Shown here one piece after another: positions 42,423-51,735 of a stretch of 64,000 bases of DNA. The notes below the pieces were generated by a model, which made no database searches, had not been told where the DNA came from, and worked only from the letters and a program-made list of their open reading frames with translations. Positions within the stretch are counted from its first letter, which is position 1; every line of letters begins with the position of its first letter. Location of the stretch: NCBI GenBank assembly GCA_042691655.1, contig CP170506.1, positions 2,418,001 to 2,482,000 of the forward strand. The letters are read 5' to 3'. Both the position numbers and the translations under genes were made by a program. Origin of the DNA: UBA695 sp042691655. GTDB taxonomy: Bacteria; Verrucomicrobiota; Verrucomicrobiia; Chthoniobacterales; Chthoniobacteraceae.

Positions 42423-45400
42423 AGATGTCCTGTACTCCGCTTGGTCGAAACGGTCGGAACTCCGGCATGGCGCTCATTACAGTTCTGGCCATTCTTGTCC
42501 TCATCACAACGGTCATCCTAGCCTTTTATACGCACGCCACAGCCAATCGCATTTTGGAAGCCAGTCGCACCAATCGGATCAAGGCTACGCAGATCAATCG
42601 CAGTGCCACCGATTACATCACTGGTCTATTTCTCCACGAGATCATAAATCCTGCGAATTCCTCCATTACGACCATCAACGGCATCGCCGTGTACACTCCA
42701 CTGGCAAATTCGAATGCAATCCCCGAGCGGAAAGTGAGTACATCGTTCCAGACGGACACCAATGCCTTTACTTTAATCCGGCAAAGTCTGCCTTCCTTCG
42801 ACACCAACGTATCGCAGGACAACTCTGCAACTCCGGCAAAAAACGGCCGCAGGGTGAGCGCAGACCGTTGGAATCAGCCCAAGCTGATCGTGGGCACCGG
42901 ATTTAGTACCGTCGACCAATTACCAAACTGGATCTACATTACCGGAACCGGCGGCGTCGCAAGCACGACATCGACAAACGTCATCGGGAGGTTCGCTTAC
43001 AATGTGTACCAGGTGGATGGGTTGTTGAATGTCAACGCGGCCGGCTACAACACCGCTGCGGGGCTTACTCCCGCCCAAATTGCAGCATTGAAAGCCACAC
43101 AGGCGGGGGCCGATTTGACCCAATTGGGGGTTGGCTCCACCACAGTCGGCAATCTTACTGCCTTTCGCAATCCTACAACCTATTCCAGCGCAGACGCGTA
43201 CCTCAACGCCAGCGGAACTGCCGCACAGGATGGGTTTATCTCCCCTATTATCACAAGCGGCAGCACGATTGTTCTTACCAATAATTATTTTGCATGCCGG
43301 CAAGACTTGATCCGTTATGCAACGATGAAAGATTCCACCCTTGCGACTGCGTTACCTTACCTGACTCACTTTTCCCGTTCCATTAATGCCCCCTGCGCTA
43401 TCCCCGCCACAGCCACAACAGCCAACCCGAATCTGGTCAATATACGTTTCTTAACCTCCGGCACGCTAACGCATTACAACGACGACGGAACCACCACCCC
43501 CTATCCCTTCGATACCGGCGCTCCACTCTTGCAACGACGTTTTTCACTAGCCAAGCTTGCATGGCTTACGCCATCGGGACCAGCCGCCAAACTATCTAAA
43601 TCCGATGCCCAATATAGCGCCGGGGGTACAGATACGGCCATCCAAGCATGTTTCGGATTGCTGTGGGATGGTACCAATGCCCGCTGGCAATATGCTGGAT
43701 ATACTGGCTCTACCGTACAGACCGCCATCAAAACATTGGATGTCGTCGCCACAGAGAACCGCGAACCCGATTTTTTCGAAGTCCTCAAAGCAGGGATTGC
43801 GGAAGGATCCCTTGGCCTTGCCTCCGGGGCATCCAGCCCCCTTTCCGGTCAAGGAAACCCCAGTGTCCAACCCACCCTCGACGGAGCAAAAGACCTTCAG
43901 ATCATCAAGATTGGCACAAACATCATTGATTGTGCCGACACCGACAACTACCCGACGGTCATCTATTTCAGTCCTGGCGGTCTTGGGGTCGAGGTAGCCG
44001 GGGTGGAAGATCTCCCTTATCTTCATGGAGTGGACACGATTTTTCTCAATGTGGCCGATACCGTGGCAAAGACCGTCAGTCAGGGCGACCTCATGTGGAC
44101 GCCCGTTTTCTTCAATCCACACAGTTCCCTCTCGGGTAGTTCTTCTTCTGGCCCCTCATCCATTACAGCATCCGTGGTTCGAGGGCATCTAGTCTACCTT
44201 CAGCTCCTCAATACCACTGTTCCCCCCGCCAATACACAAGCACTCACGCTCAACAGCCTGAACTTGGACATGAGCGGGCAAAGTTTCGCCGTTCCCGTTG
44301 GAAATTTTCGCACCAGCCCGGGAGTCATGACCGACGCCGCTGGAGCCCAAAGGCTCGCAACCCTTGTTCCCTACGTAACAGGCAATAACGATGTTCAGAC
44401 TTTTCGGATGTTCTCGTTGTCTAACAACCAACCAAGCGTCTTGCCCATTCCTTATACGGCCGCAATGAGCACACGAACGCATATGAGCAACGTCGAAATC
44501 GCGCTGCAGTACACCACACCGGGCGGAATTGTAAAAAACTATGCCACGCTTGGAAGTTATGACGATGGAAATGGTGGAATTGATATGGGGACAGTCTACA
44601 TGGATTCCAACACCGGGGCTGTCAACCAGAAGAACCTGAATGGGACGGTCTATTATAGTAATTTATGGGACCCGCGGACAGTACGGCTGGGTCCCAGCCA
44701 AGGATGGGCGCGTTCCTCGGCGGTCAATCCCACTCCCGCACCAGATACGGACTATATCCGAAATCTCGATCCCTTCAATTGGAGCATCAATGCTGCATAC
44801 CTCCACTGGGGGCAGTGGCCTCAGGGGGGGAAGACGGGAGGCTACAAGGGGGCACCCGTAGCGGATTATCTGAACGCACGCGACCCCGACACGACCACCC
44901 GTCCCGCTGATGGGTGGCTGGGAGATAATGCCAATCCTTACCGTAGCCTGAGCGACATGCAGCGGCGTCCGATCATTCTCCAGCGGCCATATAAAAACGT
45001 GGCAGAGCTTGGATATGTCTTTCGCGATTCGCCTTGGAAAACCTTAAGTTTCTTCGATGAAACCAGCGCGGATGGCGCTCTACTAGATCTATTCTCGGTT
45101 GTCGATGAACCCGCAATAACGGCAGGGCGGCTTAATCCCAATACCGCACCTCCGCAAATTCTGGAGAGCCTGATCAATGGGATCACGCAAGGCTCTGACG
45201 GGACCGATCCGCTCGACGCAACTGCGGCGGAAGCTCTGTCGACTGCCTACTCCAGCTTCGCTCACCCCAATCAACAGCCGTCCGCAAGCCTGCCTCGCAC
45301 CATGGCGGAACTCCCGAAATTCATGTCCTCAACACAGTTTGGGGCCACCACCTCAAGTATCATCAAATACCGCAGGGAAGCTGTCGTGAGAGCCCTTGCC

Positions 45401-45586
45401 AACTCGGCACAAACACGAACCTGGAACTTCCTTATCGATAGTGTCGCGCAAAGCGGCCGCTTTATTAGCGATACATCCGCGGGAAATTTTATCGTCGAAG
45501 GAGAAAGTCGATGCTGGCTCTCGATCGCTATTGATCGCTATACAGGGGAGATCGTCTCTCGGCAATGGGAATGGGTAACGGAATGA
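42419..45586 (+). CDS. Verru_Chthon cassette protein A, locus II
   Basis: This 1055-residue protein starts MKMSCTPLGRNGRNSGMALITVLAILVLITTVILAFYTHA, a GspK-like hydrophobic start. It is about 200 residues longer than the locus I protein. Shared landmarks include IGRFAYNVYQVDGLLNVNAAGY near the start, YKNVAELGYVFRDSPWKTLSFFDE, LLDLFSVVDEP and GRLNPNTAPPQILESLINGI near the end. The final part reads SAGNFIVEGESRCWLSIAIDRYTGEIV. The long middle is specific to this copy, which could reflect a different surface ligand. It is the last cassette gene, and an accessory gene follows after 46 bases. Confidence 0.84.
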   Translation: MKMSCTPLGRNGRNSGMALITVLAILVLITTVILAFYTHATANRILEASRTNRIKATQINRSATDYITGLFLHEIINPANSSITTINGIAVYTPLANSNAIPERKVSTSFQTDTNAFTLIRQSLPSFDTNVSQDNSATPAKNGRRVSADRWNQPKLIVGTGFSTVDQLPNWIYITGTGGVASTTSTNVIGRFAYNVYQVDGLLNVNAAGYNTAAGLTPAQIAALKATQAGADLTQLGVGSTTVGNLTAFRNPTTYSSADAYLNASGTAAQDGFISPIITSGSTIVLTNNYFACRQDLIRYATMKDSTLATALPYLTHFSRSINAPCAIPATATTANPNLVNIRFLTSGTLTHYNDDGTTTPYPFDTGAPLLQRRFSLAKLAWLTPSGPAAKLSKSDAQYSAGGTDTAIQACFGLLWDGTNARWQYAGYTGSTVQTAIKTLDVVATENREPDFFEVLKAGIAEGSLGLASGASSPLSGQGNPSVQPTLDGAKDLQIIKIGTNIIDCADTDNYPTVIYFSPGGLGVEVAGVEDLPYLHGVDTIFLNVADTVAKTVSQGDLMWTPVFFNPHSSLSGSSSSGPSSITASVVRGHLVYLQLLNTTVPPANTQALTLNSLNLDMSGQSFAVPVGNFRTSPGVMTDAAGAQRLATLVPYVTGNNDVQTFRMFSLSNNQPSVLPIPYTAAMSTRTHMSNVEIALQYTTPGGIVKNYATLGSYDDGNGGIDMGTVYMDSNTGAVNQKNLNGTVYYSNLWDPRTVRLGPSQGWARSSAVNPTPAPDTDYIRNLDPFNWSINAAYLHWGQWPQGGKTGGYKGAPVADYLNARDPDTTTRPADGWLGDNANPYRSLSDMQRRPIILQRPYKNVAELGYVFRDSPWKTLSFFDETSADGALLDLFSVVDEPAITAGRLNPNTAPPQILESLINGITQGSDGTDPLDATAAEALSTAYSSFAHPNQQPSASLPRTMAELPKFMSSTQFGATTSSIIKYRREAVVRALANSAQTRTWNFLIDSVAQSGRFISDTSAGNFIVEGESRCWLSIAIDRYTGEIVSRQWEWVTE

Positions 45587-45632
45587 TTCCCCCAGAACGG
45601 AACGTCGCCTTCTACTCTACTAATAACATCTT

Positions 45633-46343
45633 ATGGTAACTTTCAATTTCCGCAGCCATTACACGGGCTGCCTTCTTAGTTGTCTCTGGCTTTGCACGGC
45701 GCTCACGGCGCAGTCCGGCCCGGACCTCGCGAATATCGCCCCCCCTTTAGCCCCTTTTGTGGTGTCTCCACCGCCGGGTTCACAATGGTCAATGGAGATC
45801 CGACGGGACGCTTTGTCATCGAATCAAAGTACAGATCGAACCCGGGCGGAAGCGCATCCTCAAAAACTTGAAATGTTCATTGGCGAAAACCGTGTCCAGC
45901 AAGGTATTATTTACTATAATAGCGGCCCCACAAACGTTTTTTACGTGGTTGGGAAAAGCGTATTCCAGCAACAGGGGGGCACGGTAATCATGATGACTCC
46001 TAGCGATGATACTTCGGACGACGCGACAGGTCTCCGAGTTCGCGTTTTCCCAGGCGTATCCTGGCTCTCCGCTTCCAACTATGTCGGGCCGGAGGAACTG
46101 GCGAAAACCGCTTGCTATAAATTCCAGAAGTCGCAGGCATCTGGGCCTCCTCTGATTGCCTGGGTACGGATATCCGACCGCGCGCCCGAGCGTATAGAAA
46201 TCGGTGGAAACACCTTTATATTTTCCTCAATTTCTCCTTTCCGCCAAAACGTGATTCTACCTCCGGCTTATGCCACAAAAGTAGAAAAAATACAGACACA
46301 AAACCGCGCGTTGGAAAACATACGAGCGTTAAACAAAAACTAG
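45633..46343 (+). CDS. secreted hypothetical protein, cassette accessory
   Basis: This 236-residue protein has a signal peptide (LLSCLWLCTALTAQS). I do not recognise a domain. It contains a Pro-rich stretch (PPLAPFVVSPPPGSQW), a middle with VQQGIIYYNSGPTNVFYVVGKSVFQQQGG, and an Asp-rich segment (SDDTSDDATG). It is 46 bases behind cassette protein A in the same direction, so it probably belongs to the cassette transcript; locus I has no counterpart. Confidence 0.6.
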   Translation: MVTFNFRSHYTGCLLSCLWLCTALTAQSGPDLANIAPPLAPFVVSPPPGSQWSMEIRRDALSSNQSTDRTRAEAHPQKLEMFIGENRVQQGIIYYNSGPTNVFYVVGKSVFQQQGGTVIMMTPSDDTSDDATGLRVRVFPGVSWLSASNYVGPEELAKTACYKFQKSQASGPPLIAWVRISDRAPERIEIGGNTFIFSSISPFRQNVILPPAYATKVEKIQTQNRALENIRALNKN

Positions 46344-46635
46344 AGAGCAAAGGGGTTGGCCCTAACAGCACAGGTGTTAAGCGCGTCGGAAAACAACGGT
46401 GTCGAGGCTGGTAATACCCTCAAAAAGTCGGCTATCGCTTAGTTTTAACAATCTCTGGCTGAAGGCCAGGGTCCGTCTGATACGATTTTCACAGTCCTCC
46501 GCCAGGAAACAGCTTGTCCTTTTGGCGCGGGATGGCGTTGTCAGCCCCGCGCAGTATCGTAGGATACAGCTCGGGGCTTCCTCCTTGCCCAACCACCCAT
46601 TAGAACAACTTCAGAAATTTCCCGTCACAAACAAT

Positions 46636-48510
46636 CTAGTCGATTTTTACCACAGGCAAACCTGTGGCATAGGGCCCTGGATTTTTGACCTCGTTGCCTT
46701 GGATTTTCACATTTTTCACCGCTTCAACAACGATCGCCGCGTCTAACCCTTCCGGCTCTACTTTCCCTTTGGACGGAGGGTTTTTTGGAAAGACGTCATA
46801 GCCATCAATATGATTTCCTACGATGGAGGAATCATCAATTCCCCGCACCACAATGGCGGGCCCTCCTGAGCGGATGAAGGTATTCCCGTCGATTTTGATA
46901 TCGTGGTTAAGCCGTACCGAGCGATAATCGCCTTCTTCGACAATCAAGCTTGCTCGCTGAGCACCTCGACTGACTCCAATCGCCGTGTCAATAAATGTGT
47001 TGTTCCTCACAATGGCATCATAAACATATGGGCCTTCCCCCCAGAAGGCGGCATGTCCATACAGGGTAAGCCCCGCCCCCTCCGTGATAGCTATTGTGTT
47101 GTTCTCCACCAGTACATGCGGGCTTTGTAAGCGAAGCCCCCTTGCGAGCGAGCCCTTGAAACAATTGTCGCGAATAATCGCTCCCGTTGAGGAGAATTGT
47201 TCACAGACCATAATAACATCGCCGTCGATCTGAATCGGCTGATCAAGAGTCACACGGTGTACACTGGTTGTTTTTCCATAAGCCAAGCTTGCCGCGTCGC
47301 CTGAATGCCACTGATGCCCCAGGTCGGCCAGAGTATTTTCCCGATCAATTTTCCAGGCCGGAACTACCTGCGCAGTGGCTTGCCGCTTACCGAGCGACTT
47401 CATTGTATTTCGTTGAAGAAACTCTACCGTCACTGGTTCGTTTATCTCAGCGCGCCGATTCATGCGGCTGACGATCACTACGGTTGGACTTTCCTGGGTC
47501 AGAACCCGCGCCAGATGGCCATGTACGTTTACAAAATCATCTCCGATGGTTTCGATCCGGCATCCCTCGATAACGGGGCCCTTTTCCATGTTGTCGCAAT
47601 TAATTCCGTCAGCATTGCCTGCCATCAGTCGATTCGTGCCGGGCCGACGGAGAATATTGCACCGGCGGAAAACACCGCCACTGCCTCCAGCATGTACAAA
47701 TCCGACAAAGGGGGAGCTATAAAGCGTTACGTCTTCCAGTAATGTATCCGTGCCACCCTCGACTCGCACCGCTCTTTGCATCCGCATGAGCATCACAAAG
47801 GGATCCCCCACGCTAATGCCACTTTGGTCAAGCGGCGCATCGTATCCGTGATAGCGTATCCGGTAAGAGCCATCGGGTTCACGTTCCTTCCAGGAGAAGG
47901 TCACTTCGCATCCCGATTGTCCGGCTTTCAGCTCGCGCGAGTGCCGATCAAAGGCAATGCCACGGCCGCGCCAAGTTTCAACGGCTAATGCGGGAACCGT
48001 CCGGTCATATCCAGGGTCCAGCTTAATGTCCAGCGTACCCGTCTCAGGTGATAATTTGACAACGGTTCCTTGCATGAAAGGAAGCGGATCCCAATCCAAA
48101 AAGACATTTCTAAGAGTTAACTTGCGGGTTCCCGCCAGAGCGATTCCAGATGCTTCCGTTTCAAACCATAATGAGGAGCCCTGAAAATCCAGAGTCATCC
48201 CATCAAAATCCCGACCAAATACGATATGTGCAGGATAGCGGCCGCCTGTATTGTTTTTAAACCGATAGTTCCCAGTGGGAACACGAACTTCCCTTTCACC
48301 TCGTTTCGCCGCTTCGCGAAGGGATGCCAGAAGCTTTTCGCCCGCCTCACGCTGGGCTTGTTTTGTGGCGTCGCTCCAAGCCACCATCTCAGCCGGGAAC
48401 GGCCCTGGTTCTTCGGCGCTGCATGGCAACACCGTTCCGATCACCGAGGCGAAGATCAGCGCGATATAGAAAAATGAACGAATAAATCGGGGAAGTATCA
48501 TGTTAAGCAT
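46636..48510 (-). CDS. secreted right-handed parallel beta-helix protein
   Basis: This 624-residue protein starts at ATG 48510 with signal region FIRSFFYIALIFASVIGTVLPCSAEE. Repeated short strands with Asn/Ile ladders run through the second half: HVLVENNTIAITEGAGLTLYG, DAIVRNNTFIDTAIGVSRGAQ, DIKIDGNTFIRSGGPAIVVRG, NVKIQGNEVKNPG. These fit a pectate-lyase-type beta-helix (carbohydrate-binding or -cleaving). No catalytic residues can be named by eye. It is divergent from the LacI gene, with the locus II operator closer to the LacI side, so common regulation is likely. Confidence 0.75.
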   Translation of the reverse strand: MLNMILPRFIRSFFYIALIFASVIGTVLPCSAEEPGPFPAEMVAWSDATKQAQREAGEKLLASLREAAKRGEREVRVPTGNYRFKNNTGGRYPAHIVFGRDFDGMTLDFQGSSLWFETEASGIALAGTRKLTLRNVFLDWDPLPFMQGTVVKLSPETGTLDIKLDPGYDRTVPALAVETWRGRGIAFDRHSRELKAGQSGCEVTFSWKEREPDGSYRIRYHGYDAPLDQSGISVGDPFVMLMRMQRAVRVEGGTDTLLEDVTLYSSPFVGFVHAGGSGGVFRRCNILRRPGTNRLMAGNADGINCDNMEKGPVIEGCRIETIGDDFVNVHGHLARVLTQESPTVVIVSRMNRRAEINEPVTVEFLQRNTMKSLGKRQATAQVVPAWKIDRENTLADLGHQWHSGDAASLAYGKTTSVHRVTLDQPIQIDGDVIMVCEQFSSTGAIIRDNCFKGSLARGLRLQSPHVLVENNTIAITEGAGLTLYGHAAFWGEGPYVYDAIVRNNTFIDTAIGVSRGAQRASLIVEEGDYRSVRLNHDIKIDGNTFIRSGGPAIVVRGIDDSSIVGNHIDGYDVFPKNPPSKGKVEPEGLDAAIVVEAVKNVKIQGNEVKNPGPYATGLPVVKID

Positions 48511-48751
48511 GGGGGTGTGTTTAGGTTGATTGAAAAAAATGGCTATGAGCGTCTCCCTCATGGGACGGAGGGGGCGACTTCCCGCGCAGGGCAGACATAT
48601 CCGGCTCAAGCAGCAATTTGCTATTTCAGCCGACAAGAGGCCAGCACGCCGATGTCAATCAGGTCCACAGACACAGACGACGCGAAATTGAAAAAACGAT
48701 GCATGCCGGGACATTAGCTCTCGACCGAACTACCCACAACAAGCTTCGAGA

Positions 48752-48763
48752 TTATCGCGATAA
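48752..48763. promoter_or_regulatory. LacI-type operator TTATCGCGATAA before the LacI gene
   Basis: This perfect 12-base palindrome is 43 bases upstream of the LacI-family start and lies in the divergent region with the beta-helix gene. It is identical to the site at 32853. Autoregulation is the natural reading. Confidence 0.75.
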
Positions 48764-48805
48764 GTATGCGTTGCCTTACCGCGAGGTTCCCGTTATCCTC
48801 ACGCC

Positions 48806-49828
48806 ATGCCAAATCAACGCGCAATTGCCAAGGCAGCGGGAGTCACGCAGGCCACCGTGTCCATGGCCCTGCGAAACGATCCGTCCATTTCGACGGAGAC
48901 AAAAGAACGCATTCGGGAGATCGCCCATCAGCTTCAATATCGCCCAAACTCGTATATTTCTTCGCTAATGACGCATATTCGGTCGGGGCGGCCTCCTCAG
49001 GACAAAGGTTGCATTGCCTTGGTAGTCGATGCCGAATCAGAGAAGAACCTGCATAGCCAACTCGAAACGTACAAATGCCAATACAACGGAATGGTAAGGC
49101 GTGCTGAGGAGTTGGGCTTTCACACGGAATGTTTCTTTTTAAAAGCAAGTGGCATGACACCAAAACGCCTGAACCAAATCCTTAATGCACGAGGGATAAC
49201 AGGCTTGATTCTCACGCCTCCCCGCCGCCCGGGTACGGATGTCCTGCAAATGGAGTGGGAACATTTCGCCACCGCGACGATCGCCTACGAATGGCCAGCG
49301 CCCGCCATCGACCGAGTTACCACCCATCATCGCCACAACGTGCAGTTCGCATTCCAAAATCTCGCGGCGCGGGGATATAGAAAAATTGGAATGAGCATCC
49401 CCCCCGATGCCACCAATGGCGTGGACTCAAGTTGGAAGGCTGGCTTTCTCCTCTGGCAAGACAAGCAATCTCCAAAACAACGCGTTCCCCTCTTTATTGG
49501 CAAACCCGGTATCACGCCGATCGCAATATTTCAAGAGTGGCTGAAAAAATGGGCTCTAGACGCAATCATTTGTCTGATCGGTCATGAAAAAGAATGGCTC
49601 GATGAACTGGGGCTGCGCACTCCCGATGATATCGGAATGGTTTGCGTCAATCGTCCGCTAAATTCCACTTTTTCCGGCATTGAGGAAAATCACGAGGAGA
49701 TCGGTGCGGCCGTCGTCGATCTGGTGGCTGCACAGATTACACGCAACGAATACGGTCTTCCCCGACATCCCAAACTCATTCTTATCGAAGGGACTTGGGT
49801 CCAAGGAGAAACGATACGCCTCGAATAA
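48806..49828 (+). CDS. LacI-family transcriptional regulator (locus II)
   Basis: This 340-residue protein has the LacI N-terminal helix-turn-helix, AIAKAAGVTQATVSMALRNDPSISTETKERI, followed by the hinge helix region AHQLQYRPNSYISSL. A periplasmic-binding-protein-like sensor domain comes next (IALVVDAESEKNLHSQLE, ITGLILTPPRRPG, PDDIGMVCVNRPL, VDLVAAQI). Such proteins repress glycan genes until an inducer sugar binds. It carries a perfect palindromic site in its own promoter, and variants recur before four other transcription starts in locus II. Signal-free cytoplasmic protein; length normal. Confidence 0.9.
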   Translation: MPNQRAIAKAAGVTQATVSMALRNDPSISTETKERIREIAHQLQYRPNSYISSLMTHIRSGRPPQDKGCIALVVDAESEKNLHSQLETYKCQYNGMVRRAEELGFHTECFFLKASGMTPKRLNQILNARGITGLILTPPRRPGTDVLQMEWEHFATATIAYEWPAPAIDRVTTHHRHNVQFAFQNLAARGYRKIGMSIPPDATNGVDSSWKAGFLLWQDKQSPKQRVPLFIGKPGITPIAIFQEWLKKWALDAIICLIGHEKEWLDELGLRTPDDIGMVCVNRPLNSTFSGIEENHEEIGAAVVDLVAAQITRNEYGLPRHPKLILIEGTWVQGETIRLE

Positions 49829-49829
49829 A

Positions 49830-50190
49830 TCACTCCGTGCTATGGGGAAAAACGCTGTGTTCGAAAATGGGCTCTTTTTCATCTTGCAGGGCGAGAGCCA
49901 GCAAAAAGGAATAGGTGGCAGCCTTCGTCGTGGTTTGAAAAGTGTAGTGCAAAACAACCTTAAAAACGGCCACCGCGGGCTTGTGGGGAGTCTCTATGAA
50001 GCGGTTCAAGGCTATTGCCGTTCCTGTGTCGCAGGCGGCCGCTTCGATATGCACTTTGCTTTTGCGCACCCGCCGCCAGAACTTGCACAGCGCCTCGGAT
50101 CCGCGCCCTTGGCGACATAAGATGAGGTGGCCGCTCTCTAGATCGATGACCACGGTGTAGAACTTGGCGGCAAGCTCTGGCTCATGCCCC
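49830..50190 (-). pseudogene. ISL3-type transposase fragment
   Basis: On the minus strand the frame reads KGHEPELAAKFYTVVIDLESGHLI, then GRGSEALCKFWRRVRKSKVHIEAAACD. This matches the start of the DDE domain of ISL3-family transposases (VVxDLxxG, then the second Asp after IEA). It turns into unrelated sequence soon after and has no zinc-finger N-terminus, so it is a remnant. It sits between the LacI gene and the pectate-lyase-fold gene. Confidence 0.55.
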
Positions 50191-50296
50191 TTTCTACCAC
50201 ATCACCCCTCTCTCAGCAGGGACTTCGGCGATGAACCAAAATTTATCCACATCCATCAGCATGTTGCGGTGGTTCAAATTAGTGCTTTTAAAACGC

Positions 50297-51586
50297 TCAT
50301 AATCCAGGAGGAACAACCGTTGATGGAGGGGCCAAAGTAACCTGGCTGTGGTGCTCTTGGTTTGCGGGGATTTCACGCGCTTCCAACTTGGGCCATTTGA
50401 TCGTGTTGGGGAAAAGCTGGCCACCTCCCATTCGGTTGTCTATCAGTTTGAAAAAGCCCCACTCGTTTGCAGTCACCGCATTATCTGGCTCAATGTAATT
50501 GAAGTTGGAATCCCGAACCGTCAGCAGGGCCGGCTGTTTCTCGCTTCCCGTTACAGATGCCAACGGGCCGTTAAAGATTGACGTATCAAAGACCACAGTT
50601 ACCCCTGGGCCAATCTCACAAAGTGGCTTTTTCTTCTCAATAGGTCTATCCTCGAACTCCTTAAACCAATACCATTGAACGTCGTCAAAGTTAGTGAAGT
50701 GGACAACCGCCTGATCTTTGGTGGTCGCCCGTAGCAACTGCCAACGAGGCCCTTTTCCGCCTCCTTCTTGGCGCATGTTGTTGATCAGATACGTTCCGCT
50801 ATTCTTGTCGCCTCCCTCAATCCACACCACAAGACGGCATCTGGTGAGCTGTGCATTGTTAATCAGCGCATTCCCTCCTTCTTGGAAGTGAAAGACTGTA
50901 CCACAGCCTAGAGCGAAAACCCAGTCAAATTGGTAGTTTACAGCCTGTCTATGAGTAGATACAAAAGCCTGATCGAGGAAAAAAAATGTTAAAGAGTCAT
51001 AATGGACATCAGAGTCATTATTAAGAAAATCGTCTCCTCCCATGTAAATCCCGGTTTTGGCATTACAGAAGCTAATGTTCGACAACTTGTTGAGCATGTT
51101 CCCTCCTCCCTTTTTTGAAACTGAGCGAAACAAAATGCCTGCGCGACCATGAGGCTTGTCAATAGGCGATGGGCTTCCGCAAAATGACAGATCCCGATAC
51201 GAACCAGCTCCCGACCAGCGCGTTTCCAATAAGGTTCCCCCATCCGGGCCTATCCAGATTAAGGCCGTCGAGGAATCCTTTTTATTTACACCGTCCCGTG
51301 GAACCCCTGTACCGAAGCCCCGCGATCCATCCCCGCTTACAATAAGTCCCCTGCTCCCCTCGATCACTAGTGTTTTACTGATCAGATAATCTCCAGCAGG
51401 AATATACAATTGACCCGCTTTATCTGGGCCGGAAGCCGCGTCGAGAGCAGCCTGAAGCGCCGCAGTGCTATCAGTTTTCCCATCTCCAATGGCACCGAAG
51501 TCCTTCGCGTTAATTAATGCGGCATTGAGCGACGGGAGCGTAAGGGCGATTAACGCCAAGAGAAAAATTGAACGTAATGATTTCAT
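50297..51586 (-). CDS. secreted pectate-lyase-superfamily protein
   Basis: This 429-residue protein has signal peptide MKSLRSIFLLALIALTLPSLNA. The mature start, INAKDFGAIGDGKTDSTAALQAALDAAS, is the hallmark of the Pectate_lyase_3 / GH28-related beta-helix group, followed by LYIPAGDYLISKTLVI and later helix turns. Catalytic type is not clear; known relatives include lyases, hydrolases and phage tailspike-like binders. It stands alone between the LacI and LamG regions. No locus II palindrome was found in its upstream region, so its regulation is open. Confidence 0.78.
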   Translation of the reverse strand: MKSLRSIFLLALIALTLPSLNAALINAKDFGAIGDGKTDSTAALQAALDAASGPDKAGQLYIPAGDYLISKTLVIEGSRGLIVSGDGSRGFGTGVPRDGVNKKDSSTALIWIGPDGGTLLETRWSGAGSYRDLSFCGSPSPIDKPHGRAGILFRSVSKKGGGNMLNKLSNISFCNAKTGIYMGGDDFLNNDSDVHYDSLTFFFLDQAFVSTHRQAVNYQFDWVFALGCGTVFHFQEGGNALINNAQLTRCRLVVWIEGGDKNSGTYLINNMRQEGGGKGPRWQLLRATTKDQAVVHFTNFDDVQWYWFKEFEDRPIEKKKPLCEIGPGVTVVFDTSIFNGPLASVTGSEKQPALLTVRDSNFNYIEPDNAVTANEWGFFKLIDNRMGGGQLFPNTIKWPKLEAREIPANQEHHSQVTLAPPSTVVPPGL

Positions 51587-51735
51587 GGTTTAGAGTGATT
51601 GTTTTGAGAGAGGGGGGAGCGGCAAGCAATATATTCATTAAATGTTACATACACTCCCCTGTAATTTATGCCCTAATGGCAATAACTTTACTTCTTATGC
51701 TTCACTTCCCTTGCGGCGGCGGTGAAGGCCCGCCA

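Noticed and set aside
46399..46746. A 115-codon frame between the cassette accessory gene and the beta-helix gene
   Set aside because: Its second half is antisense to the beta-helix gene and the first half shows nothing recognisable.
51640..51665. TTACATACACTCCCCTGTAA upstream of the pectate-lyase-fold gene as a locus III operator
   Set aside because: Half-sites are too far apart (12 bases between TTAC and GTAA) compared with the four-base centre of the other sites.
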